A DNA stretch of 64,000 nt from Halichondria panicea (Eukaryota > Porifera > Demospongiae > Suberitida > Halichondriidae), in NCBI RefSeq assembly GCF_963675165.1, contig NC_087385.1:2604501-2668500 (forward strand), read 5' to 3'. A program made the translations under genes and the position numbers. This document shows positions 35,787 through 46,269 of this stretch, one piece after another. A model generated the notes under the pieces. That model did no database searches. It worked only from the letters and a program-made list of their open reading frames with translations, and was not told the DNA's origin. Every line of letters starts with the position of its first letter. Position 1 is the stretch's first letter.

Positions 35787-36992
35787 ATGGCCAATAAAGA
35801 GACCATATTAAAGCTGTGTCAAGCTCTAAAAGGAATTGCTTCAGCCAAAATCGATACAAGCTCTGAAATTCTTCACCACATGAGTGATCAGATATGGAAA
35901 AACCCAGAACTTTCATCCAAAGAAGAAAAGGCACACCATCTTCTTACTTCACTGTTGGAAAATCAAGGCTTTACTGTGGAACGTTCTTACACTGGTATCG
36001 AAACAGCTTTCAGGGCTACCTTTGGCTCTGGGAGACCCAATGTGTGTGTTATCTGTGAGTACGATGCTCTACCTGAAATCGGTCATGCATGTGGACACAA
36101 CCTAATAGCAGAGGCTGGAGTTGCCGCTGGTTTGGGTTTGAAAGCTGTTCTGGAATCGAGCAATGCCCCGAAAGGAATGTTAACAGTTATGGGCACTCCC
36201 GCTGAAGAATATGGTGGTGGGAAGATCGACATGATCGATAATGGTGCGTTTGACGGCATTGACTTAGCAATGATGGTTCACCCTGCTGTGAGTGATATTC
36301 TTGCCCCAGGATATTTAGCCTGCTCTCAATTTAGTGTTGCTTTCACTGGCAAGGCGGCCCATGCTGCTGCGTTTCCCTGGGAAGGAGTGAACGCACTAGA
36401 TGCAGCTGTGATGGCCTACACCTCCATCTCTGCCCTCAGACAGCAAATGAAGCCAACTTGGAGAGTCCATGCTATCATATCAGATGGTGGCACAAAACCA
36501 AATATAATACCTGAATTATCTAAAATGGAGCTATTTGCAAGGACATCAATCAAAAGCGAGCTGCCATTGTTAGTAGAAAAGGTACAACAATGTTTAAAAG
36601 GAGCTGCTGAAGCTACTGGCTGCACACATGAAATAACACAGAACAGTAAGCCGTACTATGATCTCCTGTCGAACAAAATACTTTTGGACTTGTACAAGAA
36701 CAATTGGAGTGCCCTGGGTGTGGAAGCACCTTTAACCGGATCGTCTAGTGGTTCCACTGATATGGGAAACGTGTCTTATGTTATGCCGTCGATCCACCCC
36801 AAATTTAGAGTTGGACCCGGAAATGTGCCTGGTATTCACACCGAGAAATTCACAGTCATAGCGAACACTCCCGATGCTCATAGGATGACATTAATTGCTG
36901 CCAAGGCAATGGCTCATACATGTGTTGATGTGCTCACCGATCAGAAACTGATGACAGAGATTAATGAAGAATTTAAATCAAGTAGTGTTTAG
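35787..36992 (+). CDS. PM20D2: PM20D2-like M20 dipeptidase, plus-strand copy
   Basis: A single exon of 401 residues, inverted paralog of 34524-35684, with the same M20 motifs: HACGHN, GTPAEE, GKAAHAAAFPWEGVNALDA, LRQQMKPTWRVHA, GGTKPNIIPE and SSGSTDMGNVSYVMPSIHP. It keeps the GGTKPNIIP segment of vertebrate PM20D2 better than its neighbour, so it may be the more conservative copy. No signal peptide, so probably cytosolic. A pseudogene fragment of its 3' end occurs at about 40960-41215, upstream of the intact exostosin gene. Confidence 0.9.
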   Translation: MANKETILKLCQALKGIASAKIDTSSEILHHMSDQIWKNPELSSKEEKAHHLLTSLLENQGFTVERSYTGIETAFRATFGSGRPNVCVICEYDALPEIGHACGHNLIAEAGVAAGLGLKAVLESSNAPKGMLTVMGTPAEEYGGGKIDMIDNGAFDGIDLAMMVHPAVSDILAPGYLACSQFSVAFTGKAAHAAAFPWEGVNALDAAVMAYTSISALRQQMKPTWRVHAIISDGGTKPNIIPELSKMELFARTSIKSELPLLVEKVQQCLKGAAEATGCTHEITQNSKPYYDLLSNKILLDLYKNNWSALGVEAPLTGSSSGSTDMGNVSYVMPSIHPKFRVGPGNVPGIHTEKFTVIANTPDAHRMTLIAAKAMAHTCVDVLTDQKLMTEINEEFKSSSV

Positions 36993-37039
36993 GGCTTCTG
37001 TTAATTTGAAGTGTCATACAATTATATACAATTGTTTTG

Positions 37040-37905
37040 AGTAAAGAAAATTACAACAGATTTGCCCTTTATAGCTTATACTTGTTTGCACGCGTGTTTT
37101 CTCTTCATTTTTCATTTAATCTGTGTCTGTAACTCTATAGTGGGGGTTGTCCAATTTCAATTCTCAACAGTGCATTTTGTATCTCTTGTGAGGAAAAAAC
37201 ATGATGGGCTAATGCCTTTTGACTCAAAATGACCTGAGACTATCAAACAGTGTTAGTACGGGAGCCATTGACAGCACTGAAATTGGATAACGGTATGTGA
37301 TGATAATGACTATAATGGACTCGACTATAGTGGAAACTTTACGCAACCATGTATACCCGAAATTTCTGAACAAGCATTTGCAGAGGCACTCAACTGACAG
37401 ATGTGACAATGTTTACACTCTATCAACTATTTTCAACCAAGACCAAATTAAAGTTGAATGCCATACGTCCATCAAAAATGGGACCCTATAATTGTACAGC
37501 TAACTTCTACAGCTACTGAGCTCTAATTACAAAGAACGCTTACCCCCCCCCCCCCCCCTGCTGTTTCCTGATCAACAACCACCCCTACAATCTAAACAAA
37601 GATGGGAAAATCTTTCACAAGCAATATCAATCTAAGGATCAAGGAAGAGACCATGTGTGGTCATTTACCCAAGGCTTTAGAGCAAACTTATTCGGTGATT
37701 GGAGACCTAGTGCTGACCTAAGTGGTTACAATTTCCCACCAATCTATCAGCTTCCACAAAACGGCCAACGAAAATGGCTGGCACATTTTGGGGGCTCAGT
37801 TCTTCCCATTACAGTAGCTAATCAGTGATGACGAGAGAGAGGGTCTCAATATTCTAAGGAGTTTGATAGTACATTAAAAAAGGATCCCAAGACAAAATCA
37901 CTGGT
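37040..37905 (+). pseudogene. Exostosin-like pseudogene
   Basis: This is colinear with 41320-42240 of the intact exostosin-like gene. Matches begin in the transmembrane-coding region (TTTGCACGCGTGTTTTCTC) and run through GGGAGCCATTGACAGCACTG, the FYVPAYSCC region (now replaced by a run of about 16 C) and GGAAGAGACCATGTGTGGTC, to CTCAATATTCTAAGG. It carries many frameshifts, stops and a deletion, and lacks the C-terminal catalytic part. It stands directly after the plus-strand PM20D2 gene. Confidence 0.9.
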
Positions 37906-39551
37906 GCATACTGCGACCTGTCTCTTTCATACAATTAAGGAGTGTATCAGGGGCTGGGAAGGTACATACGTACCTGCCTATGAGATTATGAATATAATAA
38001 TAATAATTTACGGAAGTGCCTTAGAAAAATGTCAGCCTTTGAAATCAATTGCCCATAACTTTAGCTTGGAACAATAATTATATACCTGTAGTTTACACAG
38101 AAGGGTCTATCACTATTTATTTTTGTACCCACAATCATTCGGCTTTATTTGAGGCCTATACAATTCCCGTTAAGATTGCTGCGTTTAAGCTAGTGCATAA
38201 ATAAAATCGTGTAATGTTTTCGGAGCCTTAAAATTGGCCGAAAGGCATATTTTTATGCACGCACACATTTTTTTTGGTTTGATGGATTCAGCCGAACCTT
38301 CCTTAAACTGCATGCGGGTGAGTCTGGACTTTCGCTCACCACTGATCCAGGACAGCGGTACAGCCAGAGGCAGTCAAGGTGGCTGGAGCCCCTTGGCCTG
38401 TTATGTTGAGACCCATTACCCACATGCAAGGGTGGCTGCATTGTGTGGAGAGAGCTTACGTATTGTTAGTCACCCGGGCCCCTCCCTAGGAACTCTGGCT
38501 ATATAAAAGATTTGCCTTGCGATTGTGTGCATGAGCGAGCTTGGCTGCAAAAACTGGTACAGTTCGGAAACATGCATCCCTCTGTTCCTACTGTTTCTTC
38601 TGTTCCTAGTGTTCTTGCTGCATGTTCCTAGTGTTCCAGCTGTTCAAGAATCCTAGGAACAGTAGGAACACTTGGAACAATCCTAGAACAATTACAACAC
38701 AAACTGTAGGAACACTACAAACAGCAGGAACACAGGGAACTGTAGGAACAGTACGAACAAAGGAAACACTATATATAGGAATCGTAGGAACAGAGGGAAC
38801 AGTATAGGAACAGAAAGAACAGTAGGAATCGTAGGAACTGAGGGAACATTTATTTATAGTAAAGGCTATTTTGTGACAACTTACACTAAGTAGCAACCGC
38901 AAATTATGTGTAAGTCAGGTTATTGTAATTATAATATTATGTGTAGATATAAGTCAGGCTCCCTCCCCCTTTCATTTGTTGGAGAGTTGTCGGCTGAAAT
39001 ACCTTGATATTTGGAAATTGTTGTGCACAACGATCTCCTGACTGTACACTATCACATTGTCATTGCGTGACGTCGTTTTACAGTGTACATGTCTTGTATC
39101 GTTATAGAGTGTAGAGCAGGGTTTTGATCTCTGGCTGGCACTATTGCTGCATGTTTTCTTCTTTATCCTCGATATACTTAGGTGTTGCAATCTTGCAGGA
39201 GCAACTGACCACGTCCTCGTCTAGTATTGTTCAGATGTCAAATGCCTTGCTTTCCCCGCCATCCTTTCATTAAGATTGGAGGGTCAGTTGCCACATCAGT
39301 TGGACTAAGCTTACTCGCTTTGGCTTGCTTGAAGTACGGAGTATGAACTGGTTGCTGTTGACTCGGGCTATTCGACAAATGATATGTTGTCCGTGTCTGC
39401 CAGGAACATGTGTACACTATACTATTTGTCTTACAGTATTCCGAGTCTTGCACCAGCAGTGTCTGTCAAGGGGCAGTATGAACATTTAAAGAAGAAGCAG
39501 TTAAAAATTACACATTGAGTACAATAAGTGAGTACAGTAAGTGATTTCAAT
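37906..39551. other. Gene-free interval with minisatellite
   Basis: No convincing exon on either strand. It holds the GGAACAGTA minisatellite (38575-38850). The open frame at 38234-38506 shows no recognisable motif. Confidence 0.6.
38575..38850. repeat. Bidirectional GTTCCTACT / AGTAGGAAC minisatellite
   Basis: Degenerate 9-12-bp units of GTTCCTAGT type run on one strand to about 38650. They then switch to the complementary AGGAACAGT orientation until about 38850. The head-to-head arrangement can fold into a long imperfect hairpin. Confidence 0.85.
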
Positions 39552-40799
39552 CTAAGATACTATTTCTTGTCTATTTCTGTCCCAACCATAACCATTAGTC
39601 AGAGCATACACTCTTCTGCATAGTCGGCATTTCATAGTGTCTCTGGTGAAGTTGAATCGCTGACTGAACCAGTCGTCCAGTGGACGGTTCTTGAAATTAG
39701 TCCATTTCTCGTACACCTTTTTGTTCTCAAATATTCTCTCTAGTTCTTTAACAATCCTCACAACATCTGCTTCAGTGAAATTCTGCGGTACATTGATTAT
39801 GGTGTCAGATGGTACAAAACTGTCAATATTTGGAGCACCTAAGTAGATAGATACTGTTCCAGCAATAAGAGCATCATACACTTTCTCAGAAACATAGTCT
39901 TTCTCAAAAGAGTTTTCTCCAGCAATGTTAGCTAGATATCTTCTCATCAACACAACTTTATTCAAGCGACGATTGGAGCGAGGGATGTCTTTGGGCCAGA
40001 GGGTGTTTGGTAGGCAAGTGGACATTGAATTGACTGGTATGTGTTTTTCAAGCATCTTCACAAGGTTCTCACGGTGACTGGTTGTGTGACAATTATCAGC
40101 AACAAATGCTACTGCCTTTTTTCGTTTCTCCCAGGGTATGATAGGATCCATTAAAATATCTCTCTCTTTCTTCCAAAACTTTTGATAAATGGCAGGAACA
40201 TCACTGGTCATCCTGAAGGTCATTTCAATATCGTAATCATTAATTCGGTCAAACTGGTGCTTGTACTTTGCCGTAGGTTCAAGAGTCATTCCCACGATGT
40301 AAGCATTGGAAACTGTGAGATTTCTCTCCTCCAGCACTTTCCTCGGGTGTTCTCCATTGAGATCAGGTAAATGTAAAATTAGTGCATTTGTGTTTTCTAA
40401 AATGAATGATGAAGTATCGCCACCATACACACACGGGATGTCACATTTCTCCACAGTAGTGCCTTTCTTTGGTACTTTGACCCATTGTAGGGGATCGGGA
40501 ACAAATAAAAGTTGAATAGGTTCAATATCTCGGCGTTTTTTGATAGGTAGATTAGAATTTTGGAGGGAATGTATTTCGCTTGATGCAGAAGACTTGAGCA
40601 AGTATGTGTATGGTTCTATGATTTTCCCTTCTATTTTCTTGAGGGAGAACCTTTTGAGGTGTGAGTTTTCTGGCAGCACTGAATGATGGTAAAATTCTAT
40701 TTCCAGTTCATTGAGTGTTCTGAGTCGATTCCAGGCTGAAAATATCACCACCATGGCTGCTACACTGAGTATGAGCATTCGAATCCTAGACCTTGACAT
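39552..40799 (-). CDS. Alpha-1,3-fucosyltransferase (GT10)
   Basis: A single exon of 415 residues. A short basic N-terminus (MSRSRIRM) and a hydrophobic segment (about residues 8-22) give the type II anchor usual for Golgi glycosyltransferases. The C-terminal half carries GT10 signatures: VAFVADNC, the ENSFEKDYVSEKVYDALIAG donor-binding block, SIYLGAPNIDSFVP and DTIINVPQNF. It should transfer fucose from GDP-fucose to N-acetylglucosamine or proximal N-glycan residues; the exact linkage cannot be read from sequence. It is inserted, on the opposite strand, between the two halves of the duplicated PM20D2-exostosin unit. Confidence 0.9.
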   Translation of the reverse strand: MSRSRIRMLILSVAAMVVIFSAWNRLRTLNELEIEFYHHSVLPENSHLKRFSLKKIEGKIIEPYTYLLKSSASSEIHSLQNSNLPIKKRRDIEPIQLLFVPDPLQWVKVPKKGTTVEKCDIPCVYGGDTSSFILENTNALILHLPDLNGEHPRKVLEERNLTVSNAYIVGMTLEPTAKYKHQFDRINDYDIEMTFRMTSDVPAIYQKFWKKERDILMDPIIPWEKRKKAVAFVADNCHTTSHRENLVKMLEKHIPVNSMSTCLPNTLWPKDIPRSNRRLNKVVLMRRYLANIAGENSFEKDYVSEKVYDALIAGTVSIYLGAPNIDSFVPSDTIINVPQNFTEADVVRIVKELERIFENKKVYEKWTNFKNRPLDDWFSQRFNFTRDTMKCRLCRRVYALTNGYGWDRNRQEIVS

Positions 40800-40959
40800 T
40801 ACTAGAGTACTCTTCTACACACTGCTAGTATAGTACAGTCAGTCGTGTTTTAATAGTGGTGCTTCAGAGGTTCTGACAGCAAATTAATTATGGGCAAGGT
40901 CTCACTGAGCCCCACCTCCCATTTTTACTTTATATGAATATGCACTTGGGTGTGAAAAC

Positions 40960-41215
40960 ATCTTTGACCTGATCATCTAGTGGTTCCACTGACATGGGAA
41001 ACGTGTCTTATGTTACGCCGTCGACCCATCCCAACTTTAGAGTATAATGTAAAACACATCGAGTCGATCCCTACGGTATCTGACGAAGCCGGTCAGTCGT
41101 AGCGAACACCCCTAATGCTCATGGAATGACGCTAAGACAATGGCTGTGTTGATCGACCGCAAACTAATGGCAGATATTAACGAAGTGTTCAAAAGTGTTT
41201 ATAGGGTTTCTGTTA
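40960..41215 (+). pseudogene. PM20D2 3'-end pseudogene fragment
   Basis: This matches 36730-36995 of the plus-strand PM20D2 gene, including TCTAGTGGTTCCACTGA, ATGGGAAACGTGTCTTATGTTA and the stop-proximal TAGGGTTTCTGTTAA. Indels break the frame. Only the final fifth of the gene is present, immediately ahead of the intact exostosin-like gene. Confidence 0.88.
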
Positions 41216-41322
41216 ACTTGTGTTACCTAACTGTCACCTAATTGCATTCCATCCTCTATTGCATTGAAACATTCCTTGGTTGCTATAGAGCTACATACAA
41301 GATTGTGCTGAGTGGAGAAGCA

Positions 41323-42648
41323 ATGTACAGAAGATTTGCCCCCCTGTTTGCATGTGTTTTCTCTTTACTTATCTTAATATTTAATCTGATTATCTATCAA
41401 AGCGACCTGGGACTCTATATATCGAACAGTGCTAGTGCGGGAGTCATTGACAGCACTGAAATTGGACAACGGCTGGGAAGAAAACTATTACGCGATGATA
41501 ATGGACTAGTGGAATCCGATGAAAACTTTACACAAGTCATCAACCATGTACCCGAAATTTCTGAACAAGCATTCGCAGAGGCACTTCAACTGACAAATTT
41601 GAGAATTTATGTTTACACTCTACCAACCATTTTCAACCAAGACCAAATTAGGTTGAATGCCATGCGACCGCCAAAAATATGGGACCCTAATTGTACAGCT
41701 AACTTCTACAGTGCTGAATACTCCATACATCAGTTTTTACTGAGCTCTAAACAAAGAACGCTTAACCCCCAAGAAGCTGATTTTTTCTACGTACCAGCCT
41801 ATAGTTGCTGTTTCCTAATCAACAACCACCCCAACAATCTAACAAAGATGGCAATCTTTCACAAAAAGATTTACAATTATATTCACAAGCAATATCCTTA
41901 TTTCAATCTGTCACAAGGAAGAGACCATGTGTGGTCATTTACTCAAGGCTTCGGAGCAAAGTTATTTGGTGATTGGAGACTAATTAACAATGGCATATTC
42001 CTAGTCCATAATGGACAATTTACTTTGGACGAATTCACCACTTACAAGGACATCACTATACCACCTGATCTCAGCGGTTACAATTTTCCACCAATTTATC
42101 AGCTTCCACAGACCGAACGCCCTAAACGAAAATGGCTGGCACACTTTGGGGGCACAGTTCTTCCCATTAATCTCACTGACGAGAGAGGGTCGCAATATTC
42201 TAAAGGAGTTCGACAGTACATAAAAGAGAATTTCTCCCAAGACAAAGAGTTCAGGATCACTGGTACAAGAATCAAGACCTACATTGAAGATATGATGTCA
42301 TCAAAGTATTGTTTGTGCCCTGAAGGGTGGCATGCATGGAATCCACGTCCCTACCAGGCTGTCCTTCTCGGATGCATACCAGTGCTACTTAGTGAAGAGA
42401 TAGAGCTTGCATTTGAAGAAGTTTTAGACTATGACAAGTTTATGGTGAGGGTCAAACCAAACCATATTTCGAATCTGAAGAGCATTCTTCAAGGAATTCC
42501 GGACTATAAAGTTAAAGCAATGCAGAATGAAATGAAGAGAATATGGCGACTATTTAGCTATGGCAAAGATGGACTGGCGCCACTAATGGTGCTCAAGATG
42601 TTAGCAAGGAGAAAAACACCAAGGCACATTCAGAGAGTTTATTATTAA
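41323..42648 (+). CDS. Exostosin-like glycosyltransferase (GT47), type II membrane protein
   Basis: A single exon; the chosen start gives 441 residues. The start at 41323 (MYRRFAPLFACVF) places the transmembrane segment at the N-terminus; an in-frame ATG at 41242 would add 27 less plausible residues. Exostosin motifs in order are LRIYVYTLP, EADFFYVPAY, GRDHVWSFTQGFG, SKYCLCPEGWHAWNPRPYQAVLLGCIPVLLS and FEEVLDYDKFMV. Family GT47 includes exostosins (heparan sulfate polymerases) and plant xyloglucan/xylan enzymes. The single-domain, short form here lacks the second GT64 domain of EXT proteins, so the product glycan is unknown. AATAAA occurs at 42674-42679. Confidence 0.9.
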   Translation: MYRRFAPLFACVFSLLILIFNLIIYQSDLGLYISNSASAGVIDSTEIGQRLGRKLLRDDNGLVESDENFTQVINHVPEISEQAFAEALQLTNLRIYVYTLPTIFNQDQIRLNAMRPPKIWDPNCTANFYSAEYSIHQFLLSSKQRTLNPQEADFFYVPAYSCCFLINNHPNNLTKMAIFHKKIYNYIHKQYPYFNLSQGRDHVWSFTQGFGAKLFGDWRLINNGIFLVHNGQFTLDEFTTYKDITIPPDLSGYNFPPIYQLPQTERPKRKWLAHFGGTVLPINLTDERGSQYSKGVRQYIKENFSQDKEFRITGTRIKTYIEDMMSSKYCLCPEGWHAWNPRPYQAVLLGCIPVLLSEEIELAFEEVLDYDKFMVRVKPNHISNLKSILQGIPDYKVKAMQNEMKRIWRLFSYGKDGLAPLMVLKMLARRKTPRHIQRVYY

Positions 42649-43030
42649 TTTGTTATAGAAATACATGCACAATAATAAATACAAATACCTCTAATTATTG
42701 GCACTGGAGTGACATAATGCCCGAGGGCCACAGAAATGAGAGCATTACATCGCTCCGGTGCCAATTACCATGAAGTAACTGTATAGAACCTTGTTGTATT
42801 TGATACTTGCAGTGCAATAAGCATTACATGATGCTATGGCCTCTCAAAGTTAGCTACGAAAACAGGCTTGCATGATTATGAAAAATCACCCACTTTAATA
42901 TATGCCCATTTTTCCCAGAAAATATACGATTGGGTACGGAATCAATATCTACACCAAGGCATTTTAAAGCAAAATGACAACACATAAAATTTGCAATCTG
43001 ATACACAGACATTATAATTATGATGCAGTT
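42649..43030. other. Convergent 3' spacer
   Basis: This is the spacer between the exostosin-like gene and the B-box gene, which end tail to tail. It contains a short inverted repeat around 42694-42768 (AATTATTGGCACTGGAG with CTCCGGTGCCAATTA). No gene seen. Confidence 0.6.
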
Positions 43031-44295
43031 CTACATCCAATTATCGCTGTCATTGCTGTCGTTGTCATCGAACAGTGCGTTATATACTCCAATGCGATAG
43101 TCAGAAGCTTTGTGTAAGTCTGTACCTCCATATTCCCCATCGACTTGAAATGTGATCGTGTAGGTACTTAGTTGTCTAGGAGGAGTAAAACTCAATGTCC
43201 AACTGTTTGTGTCAACATTTGCTTCAGTTGTGACTTGATCACATCCATAGGAGGGTCGATATGTGGCTGAAGCAGTTAGCTTGGGGGTTTTCCACTTAAA
43301 AGTTTTCCATTTAAAATTTACTGATGCTGTTAAATGAAATGTAGTACTACAGCCATTAGAAGGTGGAACGTTTAGCTTGTTGCTGGTAATTTGTAAATCT
43401 AGTGTAGAAATTTCTGTTTCTATTTCCCCAACTGCCGTACCTGTTTCTATCATCTGAGGCTGTTTGAATTTGATAGTAGTCATTTCGATTTTCTCAGTAG
43501 ACTGGCTATCCCATTTTAGCTGACTCAGCTCTTTCAGTCTAGCGATGACTTGTGCACAGAGGGCCAATAGTTTCGTATCTTCCTTGCAGGCTAAAGCACT
43601 TCTGGCGAAGCTCAGAGCACCCTCCATGCTCGTAATGGATGTTTTGTGATATTTTTTCTGTGTCCACAATTCATTGAGGTCTATCCTATAATACAAGCAT
43701 CGTCAATCTCTTTGTGTAGTTTTTTACGCCTTGCTTCAAGTTGCTCTATCAAAAAATCAACCTTTTTATCGACTTGAGTTTTGAGTGGAATGGAAACTTC
43801 TGTTTTTTCCTTTTCAAGGGCAGAAATGTATTTCAAGTTGTCGTTGAACTCTTTCAATTTCGAATTTGTTGTTTTCACTACATCGTTGATACTTTGTTCC
43901 ACTTCTTGTCTTGTTTTGCCATCGATGCTGCCAAATTCGTGGCCGTTGTGTAGCCCCACAATACACAGAATACAGGTCAAACTCATACAACCCTTACAGT
44001 AAAACTTTAATGGTTCTTCGGGATGAACAGTGCACGAGTACCTCATCTTTGACTGGGGCTCGATATCAAGGGGCTTTCCAGGAGTGATATTGACTGTCTT
44101 GTGATTTCGAACAGCTTTTACTCTTTTGTGAGCTCTCAAGCACTCGTCACACAAGTAGTCTGAGCAGGTGTGGCAGTACGCCACCGGTTTGTTGCTATCG
44201 TCACATTGCTCACAAACTGGTGTGGTTGTTGCAGCGGTTTTTTGATTAGCAAAGGTGCAATTGCCAGGGAAACCACGGAGACCATTGGTAGCAAC
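43031..44295 (-). CDS. B-box/TRIM-like protein, frameshifted
   Basis: The exon begins after an acceptor at 44296. It encodes a first B-box (CEQC, CHTC, CDEC, HKR, H), then a second B-box (CTVHPEEPLKFYCKGCMSLTC, HNGHEF), then a coiled coil (about 43690-43900). The frame then shifts by one base near 43685-43696, and coding resumes with a second helical stretch (LNELWTQKKYHKTSITSMEGALSFARSAL) and a C-terminal beta-sandwich-like segment (to 43031). Homologs I recall run continuously through this point, so the shift is a real disruption or a sequence error. A RING exon would be expected upstream but I could not find one. If expressed intact, it would be a TRIM-type ubiquitin-ligase or scaffold protein. 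Confidence 0.7.
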
Positions 44296-44324
44296 CTGTG
44301 ATGGTAGTGTTATTTAACAGTATA

Positions 44325-44516
44325 AAGGGCGTAATGATATAAAAGAAGAGAGGGCATGCAACAGCAAATTCAAATCGTAGGCAGATGAATGTGCATGAAG
44401 TGCTAAAAAATATTTTTAGCAGTTCAGCAAATTTACATTCATCCGTCCACGATTTGAATTGCTACAGGTCTGTAATATAGTCACTTGCATGCCCTCTCTT
44501 CTTTTATATGCCCTTG
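44325..44516. mobile_element. Hairpin MITE (GAGGGCATGCAA family), copy 2
   Basis: A 192-bp element with ends AAGGGCGTAATGATATAAAAG and CTTTTATATGCCCTT and a central AT-rich hairpin. It is homologous to 26673-26893. Confidence 0.82.
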
Positions 44517-46269
44517 ACAGTACATAGTTGCCGAGCGCCTCAGGGCAAGGCAACTAATACTGCATCGTATCTCATATGTACATGTATGTATGTATGTATG
44601 TGTGTGATGCTTCAGGAATGCGGAATTGGGTGTGTGGCTACTTTTGTATTACGTACCCCCAACTAGGGTTAGGGCCAAACGTCTTGCTACTCTTAGAAAG
44701 AGAAGGCATAGATCTTGAGAGACTAATTCTGACTAAATGTAATTACTAATTTTAGTTTATCATCTTCCATATATCCAGATCTCACTAGTAAGTCTACTCG
44801 TTCTTTTTCTAAAAGTGTACTTAACTATAACTCTGCGCGAGGCTTTTCATGCGTACGCGTATACCTTAGACTCGCCAGCCAGGCCTTACCCCGAGGAAGG
44901 GCTGGCTGGCAAGTCTACGTATACCTATAGCTATACATGTAGTTTGAGACAAGCCTAATACAGGTACATGTATTAGTGTACATTTCTATATAATAATGTA
45001 CACATAGATCTATAAACTTTATCTTTTCTTTTACATCACATTGGGATACAACTAGCTAACAGTATCAAAAAATGATTGAAAAGAACAAAAAGCTTATGCG
45101 TATATAGCAGTGCTACTCTACGCACTAACTTGTCCATGTCCAAGCAGTGAGCCCTACCCTTTCTGATGTTTAGCGAGCCTGTTTAGCGAGCCCCACCCAT
45201 CTGTCCTGCCCTTGTCAACAAGTGTCTAGCTTCTTTTTGGCTGTGTAGATCTATAAAATCAGTGCCCCCTCAAGGCAAGGGAGTTTATGAGGAGAATGCG
45301 GCGAGGAATGCTGAGTTTAATATAACTTGTAGCAGTTTTATTTATCAATACTGTGTCGAACTACTGATACTTCTACAAACACTGTGCACAACATAACATG
45401 ACTCGCACGTGATAAAAAAAGGATAAAGTATTGTAAACTTACTAGTAATCTCCTATATAGTAAATATTAATCGTGACGTTTTAGGGGTGTGGTAATCGAA
45501 CAATGACATAATATGATTCTAGCTAGTCGTTCACGTTCAACGTTCAGAGCTCAAAGAGCTGCTCACTGCACACTGATAGGAGACGATCTCTTCACAAAAC
45601 TCATCTAAATACAAACAACAGTCGAGTTGATCCTCTTCACTTGCACTTTTTACCAAATTCTGTGCGTTGTGTAATTATGCGCAAACGTCATCAATTGAGA
45701 GTTGCTCACGTGCAATTGACAGGATGTCACGTTACTTTGTGCACAGTGTTTGTGTAAAAGTATCAGTAGTTCGACACTCTTCTCTTCTTATGCACTCTTG
45801 CTGTAATCACAGACCCAAGGTAAACTCATAACCCTAAAACCATCCTTTTGTGAGACCCCTGGAAACTTTTTCTATGCATTATACAACTCATATTTTTCTT
45901 GCAAGTATTAACCTGAAGATACACCACAATGACTAACTGATCCAGTCACACCCGTGGGCCGTGACACCGTATAATTCATTCTGAATTGGAGCCTCAAGTA
46001 TATAATTGTTATTTATGACAAATCTGACAGAACCGCTTTGTTAATATAATACTTACAGGTTGTTTGCCTGGTCCTATTGTAATTGTGGGTCAGCTAGGAG
46101 GTCTAGTGTTTTCCAGTCCTAATGAATGAGCAAAATTGCAAACTGATGGGCAAATCTTCAAGTACAAAGAGCCTCATCATTACTTAGCCTACATCACTCT
46201 TCTAACAAGAATGGTTGCCTCGCTCCACAGCTATAAGCATGTAGATAATCTAGACTGTGGACCCCTACG
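44517..46269. other. Repeat-rich intergenic stretch
   Basis: No exon recognised. It contains a palindromic stretch near 44870-44925 (GACTCGCCAGCCAG / CTGGCTGGCAAGTC) and the element at 45353-45777. Confidence 0.55.
45353..45777. mobile_element. MITE, GTGTCGAACTACTGATACTT ends
   Basis: Inverted arms of about 50 bp, imperfect through small indels, enclose about 320 bp. No clear target duplication. No ORF of note. Confidence 0.75.

Noticed and set aside
38234-38506. 90-codon ORF in the spacer before the fucosyltransferase
   Set aside because: No recognisable domain, no splice context and no homologous copy in the window.
41242-41322. Upstream in-frame ATG of the exostosin-like gene
   Set aside because: It adds 27 residues with two cysteines ahead of the membrane anchor. 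The internal ATG at 41323 gives the standard type II N-terminus and matches where pseudogene similarity becomes strong.
43684-43693. Very short GT...AG 'intron' at the TRIM frameshift
   Set aside because: The 9-nt GTATTATAG is far below any functional intron size, and removing 9 nt would not repair the frame.
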